Below, piece after piece: positions 17,194 through 25,457 of a stretch of 38,739 nt of DNA. Origin of the DNA: an uncultured Eubacteriales bacterium. GTDB lineage: Bacteria; Bacillota; Clostridia; Oscillospirales; CAG-272. The stretch spans positions 1-38,739 of the forward strand of contig CAKSIP010000012.1 of NCBI GenBank assembly GCA_934462825.1, in the 5' to 3' direction. The translations under genes and the position numbers were made by a program. Under the pieces are notes generated by a model that was given only the letters and a program-made list of their open reading frames with translations, made no database searches and was not told where the DNA came from. Numbering within the stretch: position 1 is the first letter of the stretch; each line of letters starts with the position of its first letter.

Positions 17194-17886
17194 ATGTATA
17201 ATATCCTTGTGGTTGACGACGAATCCAGAATCCGTTCCATTATCCGAAAATATGCCGAGTTTGAAGGACATACGGTCACAGAAGCAGGCGACGGGATGGA
17301 GGCTGTGCATCTGTGCCGGCAAAATGCGTATGATCTTGTAATCATGGACATTATGATGCCGGAGCTTGATGGCTTTTCGGCCTGCCGTGAAATTCGCAAG
17401 GTTTCCCAGGTTCCGATCATCATGCTTTCGGCGCGGGGCGAGGAATACGATAAAATTAACGGCTTTAGCCTTGGTATTGATGACTATGTGGTAAAGCCTT
17501 TCTCGCCCAAGGAATTGATGATGCGTGTCGAAGCCGTGATGAAACGAGCCGGAAAAACAGGCGTGGCGGCGGCACCGACGAAAACCAACACCGTGCAGGA
17601 ATTTGACGGCGGCGGCTTGAAAATTGATTTTACAGCCCGTATTGTGTATATTGACGGGGAGAAAATCAATATGTCGCCGAAGGAATACGATTTGCTGTTC
17701 TACATGGCGGAAAATCACAACATCGCGCTGACCAGAGAAAAGCTGATCAGCGAGGTGTGGGGCTATGATTATTACGGGGACGCAAGGACGTTGGATACCC
17801 ATGTCAAGCTCTTGCGGCGCAGCTTGGGACGCTATGCCTCCTGTATTGTTACAGTGAGAGGAGTTGGCTATCGCTTTGAAGGGTGA
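17194..17886 (+). CDS. OmpR/PhoB-family response regulator
   Basis: A 230-residue two-component response regulator. Receiver domain residues are D8 and D9 (acidic pocket), D52 as phosphoacceptor (VIMDIMMPELDG), S79 and K101 (VVKPF). A winged-helix DNA-binding domain fills about 135-228, with NMSPKEYDLLFYMAEN, TREKLISEVWGYDYYGD and RTLDTHVKLLRRSLG, ending in the typical VRGVGYRFEG. The ATG at 17194 (MYNILVVDDE) is chosen over an upstream GTG because AAAGGA lies 7 bases before it. The kinase gene overlaps or closely follows its end. Targets are unknown; the adjacent htrA is a natural candidate. Confidence 0.95.
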   Translation: MYNILVVDDESRIRSIIRKYAEFEGHTVTEAGDGMEAVHLCRQNAYDLVIMDIMMPELDGFSACREIRKVSQVPIIMLSARGEEYDKINGFSLGIDDYVVKPFSPKELMMRVEAVMKRAGKTGVAAAPTKTNTVQEFDGGGLKIDFTARIVYIDGEKINMSPKEYDLLFYMAENHNIALTREKLISEVWGYDYYGDARTLDTHVKLLRRSLGRYASCIVTVRGVGYRFEG

Positions 17887-19474
17887 AAGGAAAGCGCGCA
17901 ACCATGGGAGCGAAATCGGGGTAGGATCGGAAGCCCTTGGCAAAACCGCGGCGAAGAAATCAATGAAAACGCCTAAAAAAAAGCCGTGCATGAGCATGAC
18001 GCTGCAAATTTTGTGCTGCCTGGCCGGCTTTACGCTGGTGGCCGGATGTATGGCGTGGATTGTGCAGGTGTTGATTTCCGATTCCGTTTACGGCAACGTC
18101 AAGCGCCGGGAAATGAAAACCATGGCCAATCTGATTGTAAATCATATTTCGGACGAAAACATTGAGAAAAAGATTGCAACCGGCGCGGAAAAATATAATA
18201 TCTGTATTCGCGTGTTTTCCGTTTCCAAAGAGACGCTTACAACGCTGACCGAGCGGTACTCCGCCATTGTGTTTGCAAACAATACCATCGAACATTTGCC
18301 GGAAAAAACACTGAAGGACATTTACAACAGCGCTGTGAGAAACGGCGGAAGCTATGAGGGCAATTTCGGGATCAATACCTATCATCCGACCGATGACCGT
18401 ATCGACTCCGCCGAAGGCGGTTTTGTCAACAATCCCGATAACTTTGCCATCGGCGCCGTGAGTGCGCGGGTGTTTTCGGACGAGCACGGGAACGAATATA
18501 TGGTGCTTTTAAACGCCATCGTCACGCCGTTAGCCGCCGCCCGTAAGACCTTTGGCGCACAGTTTGCCTATATCATCATTCTTTTGGTCGTCGGCGTGTC
18601 CGCCTTTAGCTTTATTCTTTCCACGCTCGTTTCAAAGCCGTTGAAACGCATTACGGCGGAGGCCAAGCAGCTGGCGGAGGGAAATTACAATGTGAATTTT
18701 TCGGAGCGCGGCTATCGGGAGATCAATGAGCTTTCGGATACGCTGAATTATGCGGCTTCCGAATTGGGGAAAAACGACCGCTTGCAAAAAGAGCTGATTG
18801 CCAATATATCGCATGATTTGCGAACGCCGTTGACGATGATCAAAGGGTACGGAGAAATTATGCGTGACATCCCCGGGGAAAATACACCGCAGAATATTCA
18901 GATTCTTATTGATGAAACCACGCGCCTTTCCGAGCTTGTCAACGATTTGCTCGATATTTCCAAGCTGGAAAGCGATACCGGTCACTTTGCCCCGGAGGTG
19001 TTTAACCTGACGGAAAGCGTGCGAGCCGTTATCGGGCGCTATGAAAAAATGAATGCGATGCAAGGCTTTGATATTCACTTTGTCGCTGACGGCGACGTGT
19101 CGGTGTATGCTGACAATCGCATGATCCTGCAAGTCATCTATAATCTGATCAATAATGCCATCAATTATTGCGGCGAGGATCACTTTGTGGGGGTGGAGCA
19201 GCGTTGCTTTACCACGGCATCGGGCCTGCGCAAGGTGCGAATTTCGGTGACGGATCACGGAGCGGGAATTGAAAAAAGCAAACTGCCGATGATTTGGGAG
19301 CGCTATTATAAAGTGAATGAAAACCATCGTCGCGCCACGGTCGGTAGCGGCCTTGGCCTTTCCATTGTGCGAAAAATCATGGAAAAGCATGAATCGGCCT
19401 ATGGCGTGGAGAGTACCATCGGAAAGGGCAGCACCTTTTGGTTTGAGCTGGTTGTCGTGGATCCGACACCCTGA
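17864..19474 (+). CDS. Sensor histidine kinase, partner of the OmpR-type regulator
   Basis: A membrane sensor kinase. Span 1 is at about 46-70 and span 2 at about 232-255, flanking a roughly 160-residue extracytoplasmic domain of no recognised family. A HAMP linker follows (SKPLKRITAEAKQLAEGNYNV). The HisKA box is SHDLRTPLTMIKGYGE with phospho-acceptor H317, and the ATPase domain shows NLINNAINY, DHGAGI, MIWERYYK and GSGLGLSIV. The start is uncertain. TTG at 17864 overlaps the regulator by 23 bp but has GAGAGGAG directly abutting it. A TTG at 17876 and an ATG at 17963 are alternatives, and the ATG would still leave a full first span. Co-transcription with the regulator is nearly certain. Confidence 0.92.
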   Translation: MAIALKGERKARNHGSEIGVGSEALGKTAAKKSMKTPKKKPCMSMTLQILCCLAGFTLVAGCMAWIVQVLISDSVYGNVKRREMKTMANLIVNHISDENIEKKIATGAEKYNICIRVFSVSKETLTTLTERYSAIVFANNTIEHLPEKTLKDIYNSAVRNGGSYEGNFGINTYHPTDDRIDSAEGGFVNNPDNFAIGAVSARVFSDEHGNEYMVLLNAIVTPLAAARKTFGAQFAYIIILLVVGVSAFSFILSTLVSKPLKRITAEAKQLAEGNYNVNFSERGYREINELSDTLNYAASELGKNDRLQKELIANISHDLRTPLTMIKGYGEIMRDIPGENTPQNIQILIDETTRLSELVNDLLDISKLESDTGHFAPEVFNLTESVRAVIGRYEKMNAMQGFDIHFVADGDVSVYADNRMILQVIYNLINNAINYCGEDHFVGVEQRCFTTASGLRKVRISVTDHGAGIEKSKLPMIWERYYKVNENHRRATVGSGLGLSIVRKIMEKHESAYGVESTIGKGSTFWFELVVVDPTP

Positions 19475-19544
19475 TTCTTGTAAAAAAAGACGAAAAATCG
19501 CACTTTTCAAAAATGAATAATGTGTAAAAAAACGATTTTCGGTC

Positions 19545-19573
19545 TTGCAAAACAGGAATGATTCTTATATAAT
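19545..19573 (+). promoter_or_regulatory. Consensus-like sigma-A promoter for sortase B
   Basis: TTGCAA (19545-19550), a 17-base spacer and a perfect TATAAT (19568-19573). The predicted start of transcription is near 19580, about 20 bases before the chosen sortase ATG. An imperfect inverted repeat (19488-19500 with 19533-19545) lies immediately upstream and touches the -35. Confidence 0.8.
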
Positions 19574-19598
19574 AGCCTTAATTCGTGGAAAGCTGAGA

Positions 19599-20588
19599 AT
19601 GGTTATGAAAGAAAATTTGCATGAGGAATGTATTGCAAAAGAGAATAGAAGCTCCGATGCGTGTGACACAGAAGCAACTCCGGTGACGGAAGCCTCTGCC
19701 AACGTGGCAGGAGAAGCGGCGGCCAAGATGCCCGACGGAGGAAAAAAGAAAATTCCCAAAAAAGAGATTCTGCGGCGCATATTGATCGTGATTTTTGCCT
19801 GCGTCTTTGTCTACTGTGCCGTTCGCCTTGTTATCACCGGCATCGAAAAAATAAAAGCACGCAAAAGCACAGAGGATGTTATCAAGGGGCTTGAGGGAAT
19901 TACGCGCCCTTCGGAACCGAACATTAAGCCAACTACCCCCATTGTGAATACTACGACGGGGACGGAGACTAATAAAGATCCTTCCGAAACTAAACCTCCA
20001 AAGTATAGTGAGTATTTTTTGCAATGCTTGGAATTGATTCGGACAACCAAGGAAAAATACCCGGATTTTATCGGCTACATAGAGATTGACGGCTTGAATA
20101 TTAGTTACCCGATTTTGCAAAGCGACGATAATACTTATTATCTGGAGCATCTGATTGACGGCACCGTCAACGATTGCGGCGAGATCTTTGCGGATTTTCG
20201 GAACAGTGAAAAATTTTTGGAGAATTTCAATACCATTCTGTATGGCCACAATTTGGCCGATGAAACGAAGTTTCACAATCTTATCAAGTATAAAGACGAG
20301 GAAAATTTCAAAAACTGTTCTATACGGATCATTACGGAGGAGGGAATCCTGACCTATGAGCCGTTTGCTTTCCGCAAAACGGCAACGCAGGATCCGTATA
20401 ATAAGGTAGCTTTCCCGTCCCAAGCGGCTTTTGCTGAATATTGCCGCAATCAGCAGGCGCTTTCCATGCACCCCAGTAAGAATTTTACCTTTACGGGAAA
20501 TGAGAGCGTGATTACCCTTTCTACCTGCGTTTCCTATTTCGGCGGAAGATGGTGCTTGCATGCGGTACTTGTCGATATCCAGCACTGA
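19599..20588 (+). CDS. srtB: Class B sortase
   Basis: A 329-residue membrane-anchored transpeptidase that attaches surface proteins to the cell wall. It has a cytoplasmic N-terminus, one span at about 60-80, a Thr/Pro-rich linker (about 90-135), then the sortase barrel. The active site is complete: H217 in YGHNLAD, C310 in TLSTC and R317 in GGRWCLHAV. TLSTC with a nearby Arg is the class B pattern. The start is set at ATG 19599, with GGAAAG 6 bases upstream; the open frame reaches into the promoter and so cannot start earlier. No sorting-signal substrate is visible in the window. Its 3' end overlaps the methyltransferase gene by 29 bp. Confidence 0.92.
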   Translation: MVMKENLHEECIAKENRSSDACDTEATPVTEASANVAGEAAAKMPDGGKKKIPKKEILRRILIVIFACVFVYCAVRLVITGIEKIKARKSTEDVIKGLEGITRPSEPNIKPTTPIVNTTTGTETNKDPSETKPPKYSEYFLQCLELIRTTKEKYPDFIGYIEIDGLNISYPILQSDDNTYYLEHLIDGTVNDCGEIFADFRNSEKFLENFNTILYGHNLADETKFHNLIKYKDEENFKNCSIRIITEEGILTYEPFAFRKTATQDPYNKVAFPSQAAFAEYCRNQQALSMHPSKNFTFTGNESVITLSTCVSYFGGRWCLHAVLVDIQH

Positions 20589-21411
20589 GGTGCTCGCGGC
20601 GCTGCAATGCCCGGTGTGCGGTGCCTCCCTTCGCCTTTCGGAACCCGGAAAAAGCCTTTTGTGTACCGGGGGAAAAACGCATTGCTTTGACATCGCCCGG
20701 AAAGGCTATGTCAACCTTTGCCCCGGCCGCCCGTCGGGCGGCGATTCGGCGGAGGCCGTGCGGGCGCGGACGGCCTTTTTGGAAAAAGAATATTATCGTC
20801 CCTTTGCCGAAGCCGTCTGCCATACCTTGGCGCACGTTTTGTCTGAGGGAATGGTGGTGGATGCCGGTTGCGGAGAAGGGTATTACACGAACCGCGTGGC
20901 TCAAACCGCCGGTTTTTCCTGCCTTGGCTTTGATCTTTCCCGCGCGGCTGTAGAGAAAGCCGCTTCCAACGCTACCGCGCAAAATCTGCGTGCGGCCTAC
21001 GCCGTGGCGGGACTTTATGCGCTTCCGGTTCGGGATGCCGGCGTTCCGGCTGTGATGAACCTGTTTGCGCCCTGTGCCGAAAACGAATTTTGCCGCGTGC
21101 TGCGTCCGGGCGGGATTTTGCTTGTGGCCGGTGCAGGGGAAAACCATTTGTATAGCATGAAAAAAACCATATACGATACGCCGTATAAAAACGAACCACG
21201 GCGGGATTTGCCTCGGCACATGGAAAGAATATCGCATCAGACCTTGCGCTATGAGCTTCGGCTGGAAAACGTGGCCGATCGCTACAATCTCTTTTCCATG
21301 ACACCCTATTTTTACCGTACCTCCAAAGAGGACGCGAACAAGCTGGCACTTCCCGATGTACTTGTGACGGAAGCGGAATTTGATATAGACGTATTTCGCA
21401 AGCCTCTTTAA
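20560..21411 (+). CDS. rlmA: RlmA-like 23S rRNA guanine-N1 methyltransferase
   Basis: A 283-residue protein resembling RlmA (RrmA), which methylates guanine N1 in helix 35 of 23S rRNA (G745 or G748 subtypes). An N-terminal zinc knuckle shows C17, C20, C35 and H41 (CPVC ... CTGGKTH), followed by the family block FDIARKGYVNL. The Rossmann fold opens with VVDAGCGEGYYT (about 98-110), the S-adenosylmethionine-binding loop, and LRPGGILLVAGAGENHL is also family-like. The gene overlaps the sortase 3' end by 29 bp with no strong ribosome binding site, so coupling to sortase translation is likely. Subtype and target base cannot be fixed by eye. Confidence 0.88.
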   Translation: MRYLSISSTEVLAALQCPVCGASLRLSEPGKSLLCTGGKTHCFDIARKGYVNLCPGRPSGGDSAEAVRARTAFLEKEYYRPFAEAVCHTLAHVLSEGMVVDAGCGEGYYTNRVAQTAGFSCLGFDLSRAAVEKAASNATAQNLRAAYAVAGLYALPVRDAGVPAVMNLFAPCAENEFCRVLRPGGILLVAGAGENHLYSMKKTIYDTPYKNEPRRDLPRHMERISHQTLRYELRLENVADRYNLFSMTPYFYRTSKEDANKLALPDVLVTEAEFDIDVFRKPL

Positions 21412-21454
21412 ACGGTTTCGGCTACATACTTTTAGAAAATGGGGTTATTGAACT

Positions 21455-22183
21455 ATGAGTATTAAAATATCAGTTTGCGTTCCGATGTACAATGAAAGCG
21501 CCGTGATTGAAAAAACGGCACGGGCGCTGGACGCCTATATGCGCCAAAAATTCGGAGAAGACAACTATGAAGTGCTGTTTTCGGATGACGGAAGCCGGGA
21601 CGGATGCGGCGATATTGTGCGTTCGCTGAAGCTGCCGAACGTGCGTGTGACAGGCTTTTCCGATAACTACGGTAAAGGCCATGCCGTGCGGACGGCGTTC
21701 CTGGAGGCTAAGGGGGATATTGTCATGTTTACCGATGCCGACTTGGCTTATGGCGTGGAGGTGATCGGACGCGCTTATGATACTTTGCAAAAGGATGCCG
21801 ACGCCGAGGTGCTGATTGGTTCCCGGAATCTCACGCGGGACGGATATGCGGGCTACTCTGCGTTCCGAAAGCTGGCTTCGAAAACGTATATTCGCGTGCT
21901 TTGCATAGAGGGAGGCTTCCGCCTTTCCGATTCTCAATGCGGTTGCAAGGCTTTTCGCCGTGACGCCGTGCAGAAAATTTTCCCCCGCTGTGAAGTGAAC
22001 GGCTTCGCCTTCGATTTTGAGGCGATCCTTTGGGCCACGAAGTTCGGTATGAAAATCGTTGAAATGCCGGTGAAAATGTTGAATCATTCCGTCGATTCCA
22101 AGGTGCATATGGTACGTGATACCATAAAAATGCTGAAGGATTTGAGAAAGATGCGGAAACGAATTGCCAAAGCGCAGATATAA
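21455..22183 (+). CDS. Family 2 glycosyltransferase (polyprenyl-phosphate sugar transferase type)
   Basis: A 242-residue GT-A fold glycosyltransferase. Its motifs are CVPMYNESAVIEKT at the nucleotide-sugar site, FSDDGSRDG, GKGHAVRTAFLEAKGD, and the metal-binding FTDADLAYG. SDSQCGCKAFRRDA and GFAFDFEAI match the dolichyl/polyprenyl-phosphate mannose or glucose synthase group (DPM1/ALG5-like). No membrane span is evident, so it probably works at the inner face of the membrane and supplies lipid-linked sugar for cell-surface glycans. The sugar is unknown. An in-frame stop two codons upstream excludes a longer start; the ribosome binding site is poor. Confidence 0.85.
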   Translation: MSIKISVCVPMYNESAVIEKTARALDAYMRQKFGEDNYEVLFSDDGSRDGCGDIVRSLKLPNVRVTGFSDNYGKGHAVRTAFLEAKGDIVMFTDADLAYGVEVIGRAYDTLQKDADAEVLIGSRNLTRDGYAGYSAFRKLASKTYIRVLCIEGGFRLSDSQCGCKAFRRDAVQKIFPRCEVNGFAFDFEAILWATKFGMKIVEMPVKMLNHSVDSKVHMVRDTIKMLKDLRKMRKRIAKAQI

Positions 22184-22271
22184 TGCGCTTTTCCCGACTT
22201 GTGTATTCTTCATTTCAAATGCGAAAAAGAAAAGAGAAAAATAAAAAAGTTGAAAAAAATGAAAAAAGTAC

Positions 22272-22300
22272 TTGATTTTTTGTATTCGGTGTGATAAAAT
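22272..22300 (+). promoter_or_regulatory. Promoter of tRNA-Ser
   Basis: TTGATT (22272-22277), a 17-base spacer and TAAAAT (22295-22300), about 17 bp before the tRNA 5' end. The remaining gap after the glycosyltransferase (22184-22271) is AT-rich and shows nothing else definite. Confidence 0.65.
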
Positions 22301-22316
22301 ATATAAGTCGTTGCAC

Positions 22317-22408
22317 GGAGAGATGGCTGAGCTGGTCTAAGGCGCACGACTGGAAATCGTGTTTGGGCTAATACCCCAACAAGAGTTCGAATCTCTTTCT
22401 CTCCGCCA
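22317..22408 (+). tRNA. tRNA-Ser (anticodon GGA)
   Basis: A 92-nt type II tRNA. The acceptor arm GGAGAGA (22317-22323) pairs with TCTCTCC (22398-22404), followed by discriminator G and an encoded CCA. The anticodon arm is CACGA-CTGGAAA-TCGTG, giving GGA, which reads UCC and UCU. A long variable arm (GGG ... CCC) follows, as in serine tRNAs, and the T loop is GTTCGAATC. It is a solitary gene with its own promoter and terminator. Confidence 0.98.
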
Positions 22409-22415
22409 CGTACAA

Positions 22416-22453
22416 AGAGCCACTCGGCAAAGGCCGGGTGGCTCTGATTTTTT
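22416..22453 (+). terminator. Rho-independent terminator of tRNA-Ser
   Basis: The arm AGAGCCACTCGGC (22416-22428) pairs with GCCGGGTGGCTCT (22433-22445) with one U-G pair, around a 4-base loop. A T6 run follows at 22448-22453. It begins 8 bases after the tRNA CCA end. Confidence 0.93.
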
Positions 22454-22478
22454 GCTTCAGGCTTTTTTTCATCGCGTA

Positions 22479-22507
22479 TTGATTTTTATGATTGTTTGTG
22501 ATATGAT
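22479..22507 (+). promoter_or_regulatory. Promoter for the glycoside-hydrolase-like gene
   Basis: TTGATT (22479-22484), a 17-base spacer and TATGAT (22502-22507), with TG one base before the -10 (extended -10). It lies after the tRNA terminator and about 65 bp before the ATG at 22574, so this gene is probably expressed independently of its left neighbours. Confidence 0.65.
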
Positions 22508-22573
22508 AACAAATACCTTCAAGTGCTTTTCGGAAAAACCATGAAAATCGTTGTAAGGAAAAAGGAGAAGCTC

Positions 22574-24643
22574 ATGCTTACACAAAGATTGAAAAATTTT
22601 TCTGCGCAAACGCCCAAGGGAAACGACGCTTATGTAAACAGTCTGATTGATGCAATCCTGTCCGAACCGGATTCTTGCCATGAGGTTTGGTTTTCAACCG
22701 CTCTTGGGTACCCGACGTTAGAGGCTCATGCCCAATACGCCGCGGAGTGCGCCCGCTTGGCGGTGGCTTTCCGTAATGCCGGGATCCGCGTGTCAATGCA
22801 GGTGAATAATACCATCGGGCACGGTGCTTTTGTTACGAAAAGTGTGGATTGCTCGGGCCTTGTCAACGATAGCCTCACCCTTGATAACCTGACCGCCCCC
22901 GACGGCACCTCCTCGCCTTACAGCTTTTGCTGGTGGGATAAAACCTTTATTGATTATAATTGTCGCATGGTGAAACCCTATGTGTCCCTTTTAAAGCCGG
23001 AGCGCGTGTGGGTGGACGATGATTTGCGCGCTACCGGCCATAAACCGGTGCGCTTGGGTTGCTTCTGCGATCATTGTATCGACCGTTTCAATCAAAAATA
23101 CGGTCATTCCTACAGCCGAGAGGCTCTTGTGCATGAAATCAATCGCGGAGATGTTCGGGTTCGGGCCGAATGGGCCGAGTGGATTCGGCAGGGCCTTTAT
23201 CAGTTCACCTATGCGTTGACATCTGCCATAAAAGAGGCCTCCCCGGAAACAACCATGGGACTGCAAAACGGGCCAAACGGGAGCTATTCCGGCTATGGCT
23301 ACGGTCATTTGTTCCGCGCTATGTATGACGCATCCGGCCATACCGTCGGATTTCGTCCGGGGGCCGGTGCTTATGCAGACAATAACCCGTTGGAATTTCT
23401 CGTCAAAGCAAGATGCCTGGAATGGCAGTGCGCCTCTATGCCGCATGAAATTGTCGATGATATTCGGCCGGAGATCGAGTGCATCCCCGATGTGGCCTAC
23501 AGCAAATCGGCGGCCGGGATAGCCTTTGAAACGGATACGTACTTTGCCTATGGCGCTACGGCGATGAGCTACGCCATGCTTAGTCGCCAGCATGAGCCGA
23601 TCTCATATCATAAAAAAGAGCTGTCGCTTTTCTCCAAGCACAGCGATTATTGGCATCGCCTGTCCGCATGCAATGCGAAAAGCACCTCCTCCGGGGCGGA
23701 GCTTTTTGTGTCGAAAAATGCGTATCTTCGCCCTATGGCCGATACGGAAGAGGATTTTGCTTATCGCAACGATTCGTACGATTTCTATAAAAATCAAGAT
23801 CTTTATCCCACGCTCGGAATCCCGCTGGCTTACCGCAGCGGGGATCGGAAACGCGTGTATTATCTGACAAAAGAAAACGCGGCTGCGTTGACCGATGCCG
23901 ACGTGGAAGATTTGCTCGGCCTGCCGGTGCTGGCGGAGGGGGAAGCTGTGCTTCACCTGATCCAAAGGGGATTTGATCGGTTCGGCGTCCGGTGCGCTTC
24001 GGTGGACACCTCTACGCTGAATGAGGAGTTTCTCCCCTGCGTTATAAACGAGGGTATCCATGTTCCTCTTTGGTCGGAGAGCTATTATTATGCAAGCGGT
24101 ATTGCCTTTTTGCCGAAAAAGGGAAGCGATTCCTTGTTTATGCCGATTTCGCGGTACCTTGGAAGCCATCGGCTGCGCCAACCCGATTTCCCGGAAAATC
24201 AGGAGGCCCCCTTTGGGTTTGCCGCTTTTGCTACGATAACCGATAGGGGCGGACGATGGGCGATATTTGGCAATTCGCCGTTTACTTTTCGGATGAGTCT
24301 CGGCCGTCGCAACCAGATTTTTGCCGCTATGGATTGGGCTTCGGAGGGGCAGTCGCTGAAAGCGTTGCTTTTGGATCCGCAAAAAGCGGTGGTGTTGCCT
24401 CGCGTCAATGATGAGGATCGCGTGTGCACCGTGTCCCTTATCAATGTTACCCCCGGCGATTCGGGCGAGACGACCTTGATGATCCGGCGCCCGAAAACAG
24501 ACCGTTTTGGCTTCCAAAGCGGGGAAGAAAAAGTGGAAAACCTGTCCTTTACCACACGGGAAGGGCGTTATCATGAAATCGAATATCTTGTCAAAGTGTC
24601 GAATCTGCCCGGATGGAGCGTAGGTACGGTATTTTGTGAATAA
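22574..24643 (+). CDS. Uncharacterised glycoside-hydrolase-like (TIM-barrel) protein
   Basis: A 689-residue soluble protein without signal peptide or membrane span, so probably cytoplasmic. The N-terminal half reads like a GH-A type beta/alpha barrel: EVWFSTALGYPTLEAH (37-52), VSMQVNNTIGHG (73-84), ERVWVDDDLRATGHKPVR (143-160) and a cysteine group CFCDHC (163-168). Later come IECIPDVAYS (301-310) and GIAFETDTYFAYGATAMSYAML (about 315-336, acidic candidates). The C-terminal half is beta-rich, as in accessory domains of GH42-like enzymes. I cannot assign a numbered family or substrate. AAGGAG lies 6 bases before the ATG, which excludes a longer frame from 22523. The next two genes (membrane protein, EamA transporter) follow closely and may share the transcript. 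Confidence 0.6.
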   Translation: MLTQRLKNFSAQTPKGNDAYVNSLIDAILSEPDSCHEVWFSTALGYPTLEAHAQYAAECARLAVAFRNAGIRVSMQVNNTIGHGAFVTKSVDCSGLVNDSLTLDNLTAPDGTSSPYSFCWWDKTFIDYNCRMVKPYVSLLKPERVWVDDDLRATGHKPVRLGCFCDHCIDRFNQKYGHSYSREALVHEINRGDVRVRAEWAEWIRQGLYQFTYALTSAIKEASPETTMGLQNGPNGSYSGYGYGHLFRAMYDASGHTVGFRPGAGAYADNNPLEFLVKARCLEWQCASMPHEIVDDIRPEIECIPDVAYSKSAAGIAFETDTYFAYGATAMSYAMLSRQHEPISYHKKELSLFSKHSDYWHRLSACNAKSTSSGAELFVSKNAYLRPMADTEEDFAYRNDSYDFYKNQDLYPTLGIPLAYRSGDRKRVYYLTKENAAALTDADVEDLLGLPVLAEGEAVLHLIQRGFDRFGVRCASVDTSTLNEEFLPCVINEGIHVPLWSESYYYASGIAFLPKKGSDSLFMPISRYLGSHRLRQPDFPENQEAPFGFAAFATITDRGGRWAIFGNSPFTFRMSLGRRNQIFAAMDWASEGQSLKALLLDPQKAVVLPRVNDEDRVCTVSLINVTPGDSGETTLMIRRPKTDRFGFQSGEEKVENLSFTTREGRYHEIEYLVKVSNLPGWSVGTVFCE

Positions 24644-24678
24644 AACAGTCGCCAAGACGGCGGAAAGCGAGATTTTGT

Positions 24679-25407
24679 ATGCAAATGAATGAAGTAATTG
24701 ATGCGGTGATGTCCGGAAAACGGTTGAAGAAGTTTGCGGCTAAATATGCCTTGCTCTTTTTCTGCTTGACGCTTGCCGTCAGCGCTTTGAAATTAACGGT
24801 GTCCTTTTTTAAGAATCCCTTCGGCTCCTATCTGCTCACACTTTTTTCTCTCGTGATCGAAGCCCCGTTGGTGTACGGATTGATGCGTGGCATTGTGATG
24901 AAGGATTATCGGTTCAGTACAGGACTGTCCGTGTTTTCCAAAACGGCTTGCTACCGATACTGTTTTTTGTACGTAGGCCTGCGCTTTGTCTATAACTGCC
25001 TGAACGGCGCCGTTTCCGCTTTGGCTGCTGCGAAGGGCTTGCTCGGCATCCTTGGATGGCTTTTGACGGTTGTCGTCTTTGTTCTCGGCCTTGCCTTGAA
25101 CTTCTACCTTGTGAAGCTGTTTTTTGAAGGCATCTTTTCGGAAGAAACGCTTTTTTCACCTCAAACCGTTGGAAAGGATTGCTACGCCACACTGTTGGCC
25201 AAGCCCAAGCGCGTGATCGCGGCCGAGGCGTTTCGTTTGGTGGTTCTGTTTGTTTCGACTATCATATCGGCCCTTCTCGCCTCTCTGATCCCGTCGCATG
25301 TGCTCGTTTCCTATGCGCTCTCTTGCCTAAATGCCGTACAATATGGGTTTATCATAGTTTCCTGGCCGGTTTATTACTTGTATTATAAAGATACCTTTGA
25401 GATGTAA
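24679..25407 (+). CDS. Polytopic membrane protein of unknown function
   Basis: A 242-residue protein with about five or six hydrophobic segments: near 20-42, 50-70, 95-115, 120-150 (possibly two), 185-205 and 210-232. The charged N-terminus (DAVMSGKRLKKFAAKY) and the general layout resemble small uncharacterised Firmicutes integral membrane proteins, but I do not recognise a family. It starts 35 bp after the glycoside-hydrolase-like gene. The ribosome binding site is weak (GGAAAGCGAG, somewhat distant), and a second ATG two codons on is equally possible. Its role might be tied to its neighbours, but nothing in the sequence shows this. Confidence 0.65.
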   Translation: MQMNEVIDAVMSGKRLKKFAAKYALLFFCLTLAVSALKLTVSFFKNPFGSYLLTLFSLVIEAPLVYGLMRGIVMKDYRFSTGLSVFSKTACYRYCFLYVGLRFVYNCLNGAVSALAAAKGLLGILGWLLTVVVFVLGLALNFYLVKLFFEGIFSEETLFSPQTVGKDCYATLLAKPKRVIAAEAFRLVVLFVSTIISALLASLIPSHVLVSYALSCLNAVQYGFIIVSWPVYYLYYKDTFEM

Positions 25408-25457
25408 GTCTTTTTGAAGAAAGGGAATCGTTACTTGACGTGACGAAATAAAGCATC

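Noticed and set aside
15981..17423. A 480-codon open frame on the minus strand across htrA and the regulator
   Set aside because: The plus strand encodes a complete HtrA with catalytic triad and PDZ domain. The antisense translation has no family features and no ribosome binding site; it is a by-product of codon bias.
23603..24655. A 350-codon minus-strand open frame opposite the glycoside-hydrolase-like gene
   Set aside because: It has no recognisable domain and lacks start signals. The plus-strand gene has a promoter and a good ribosome binding site.
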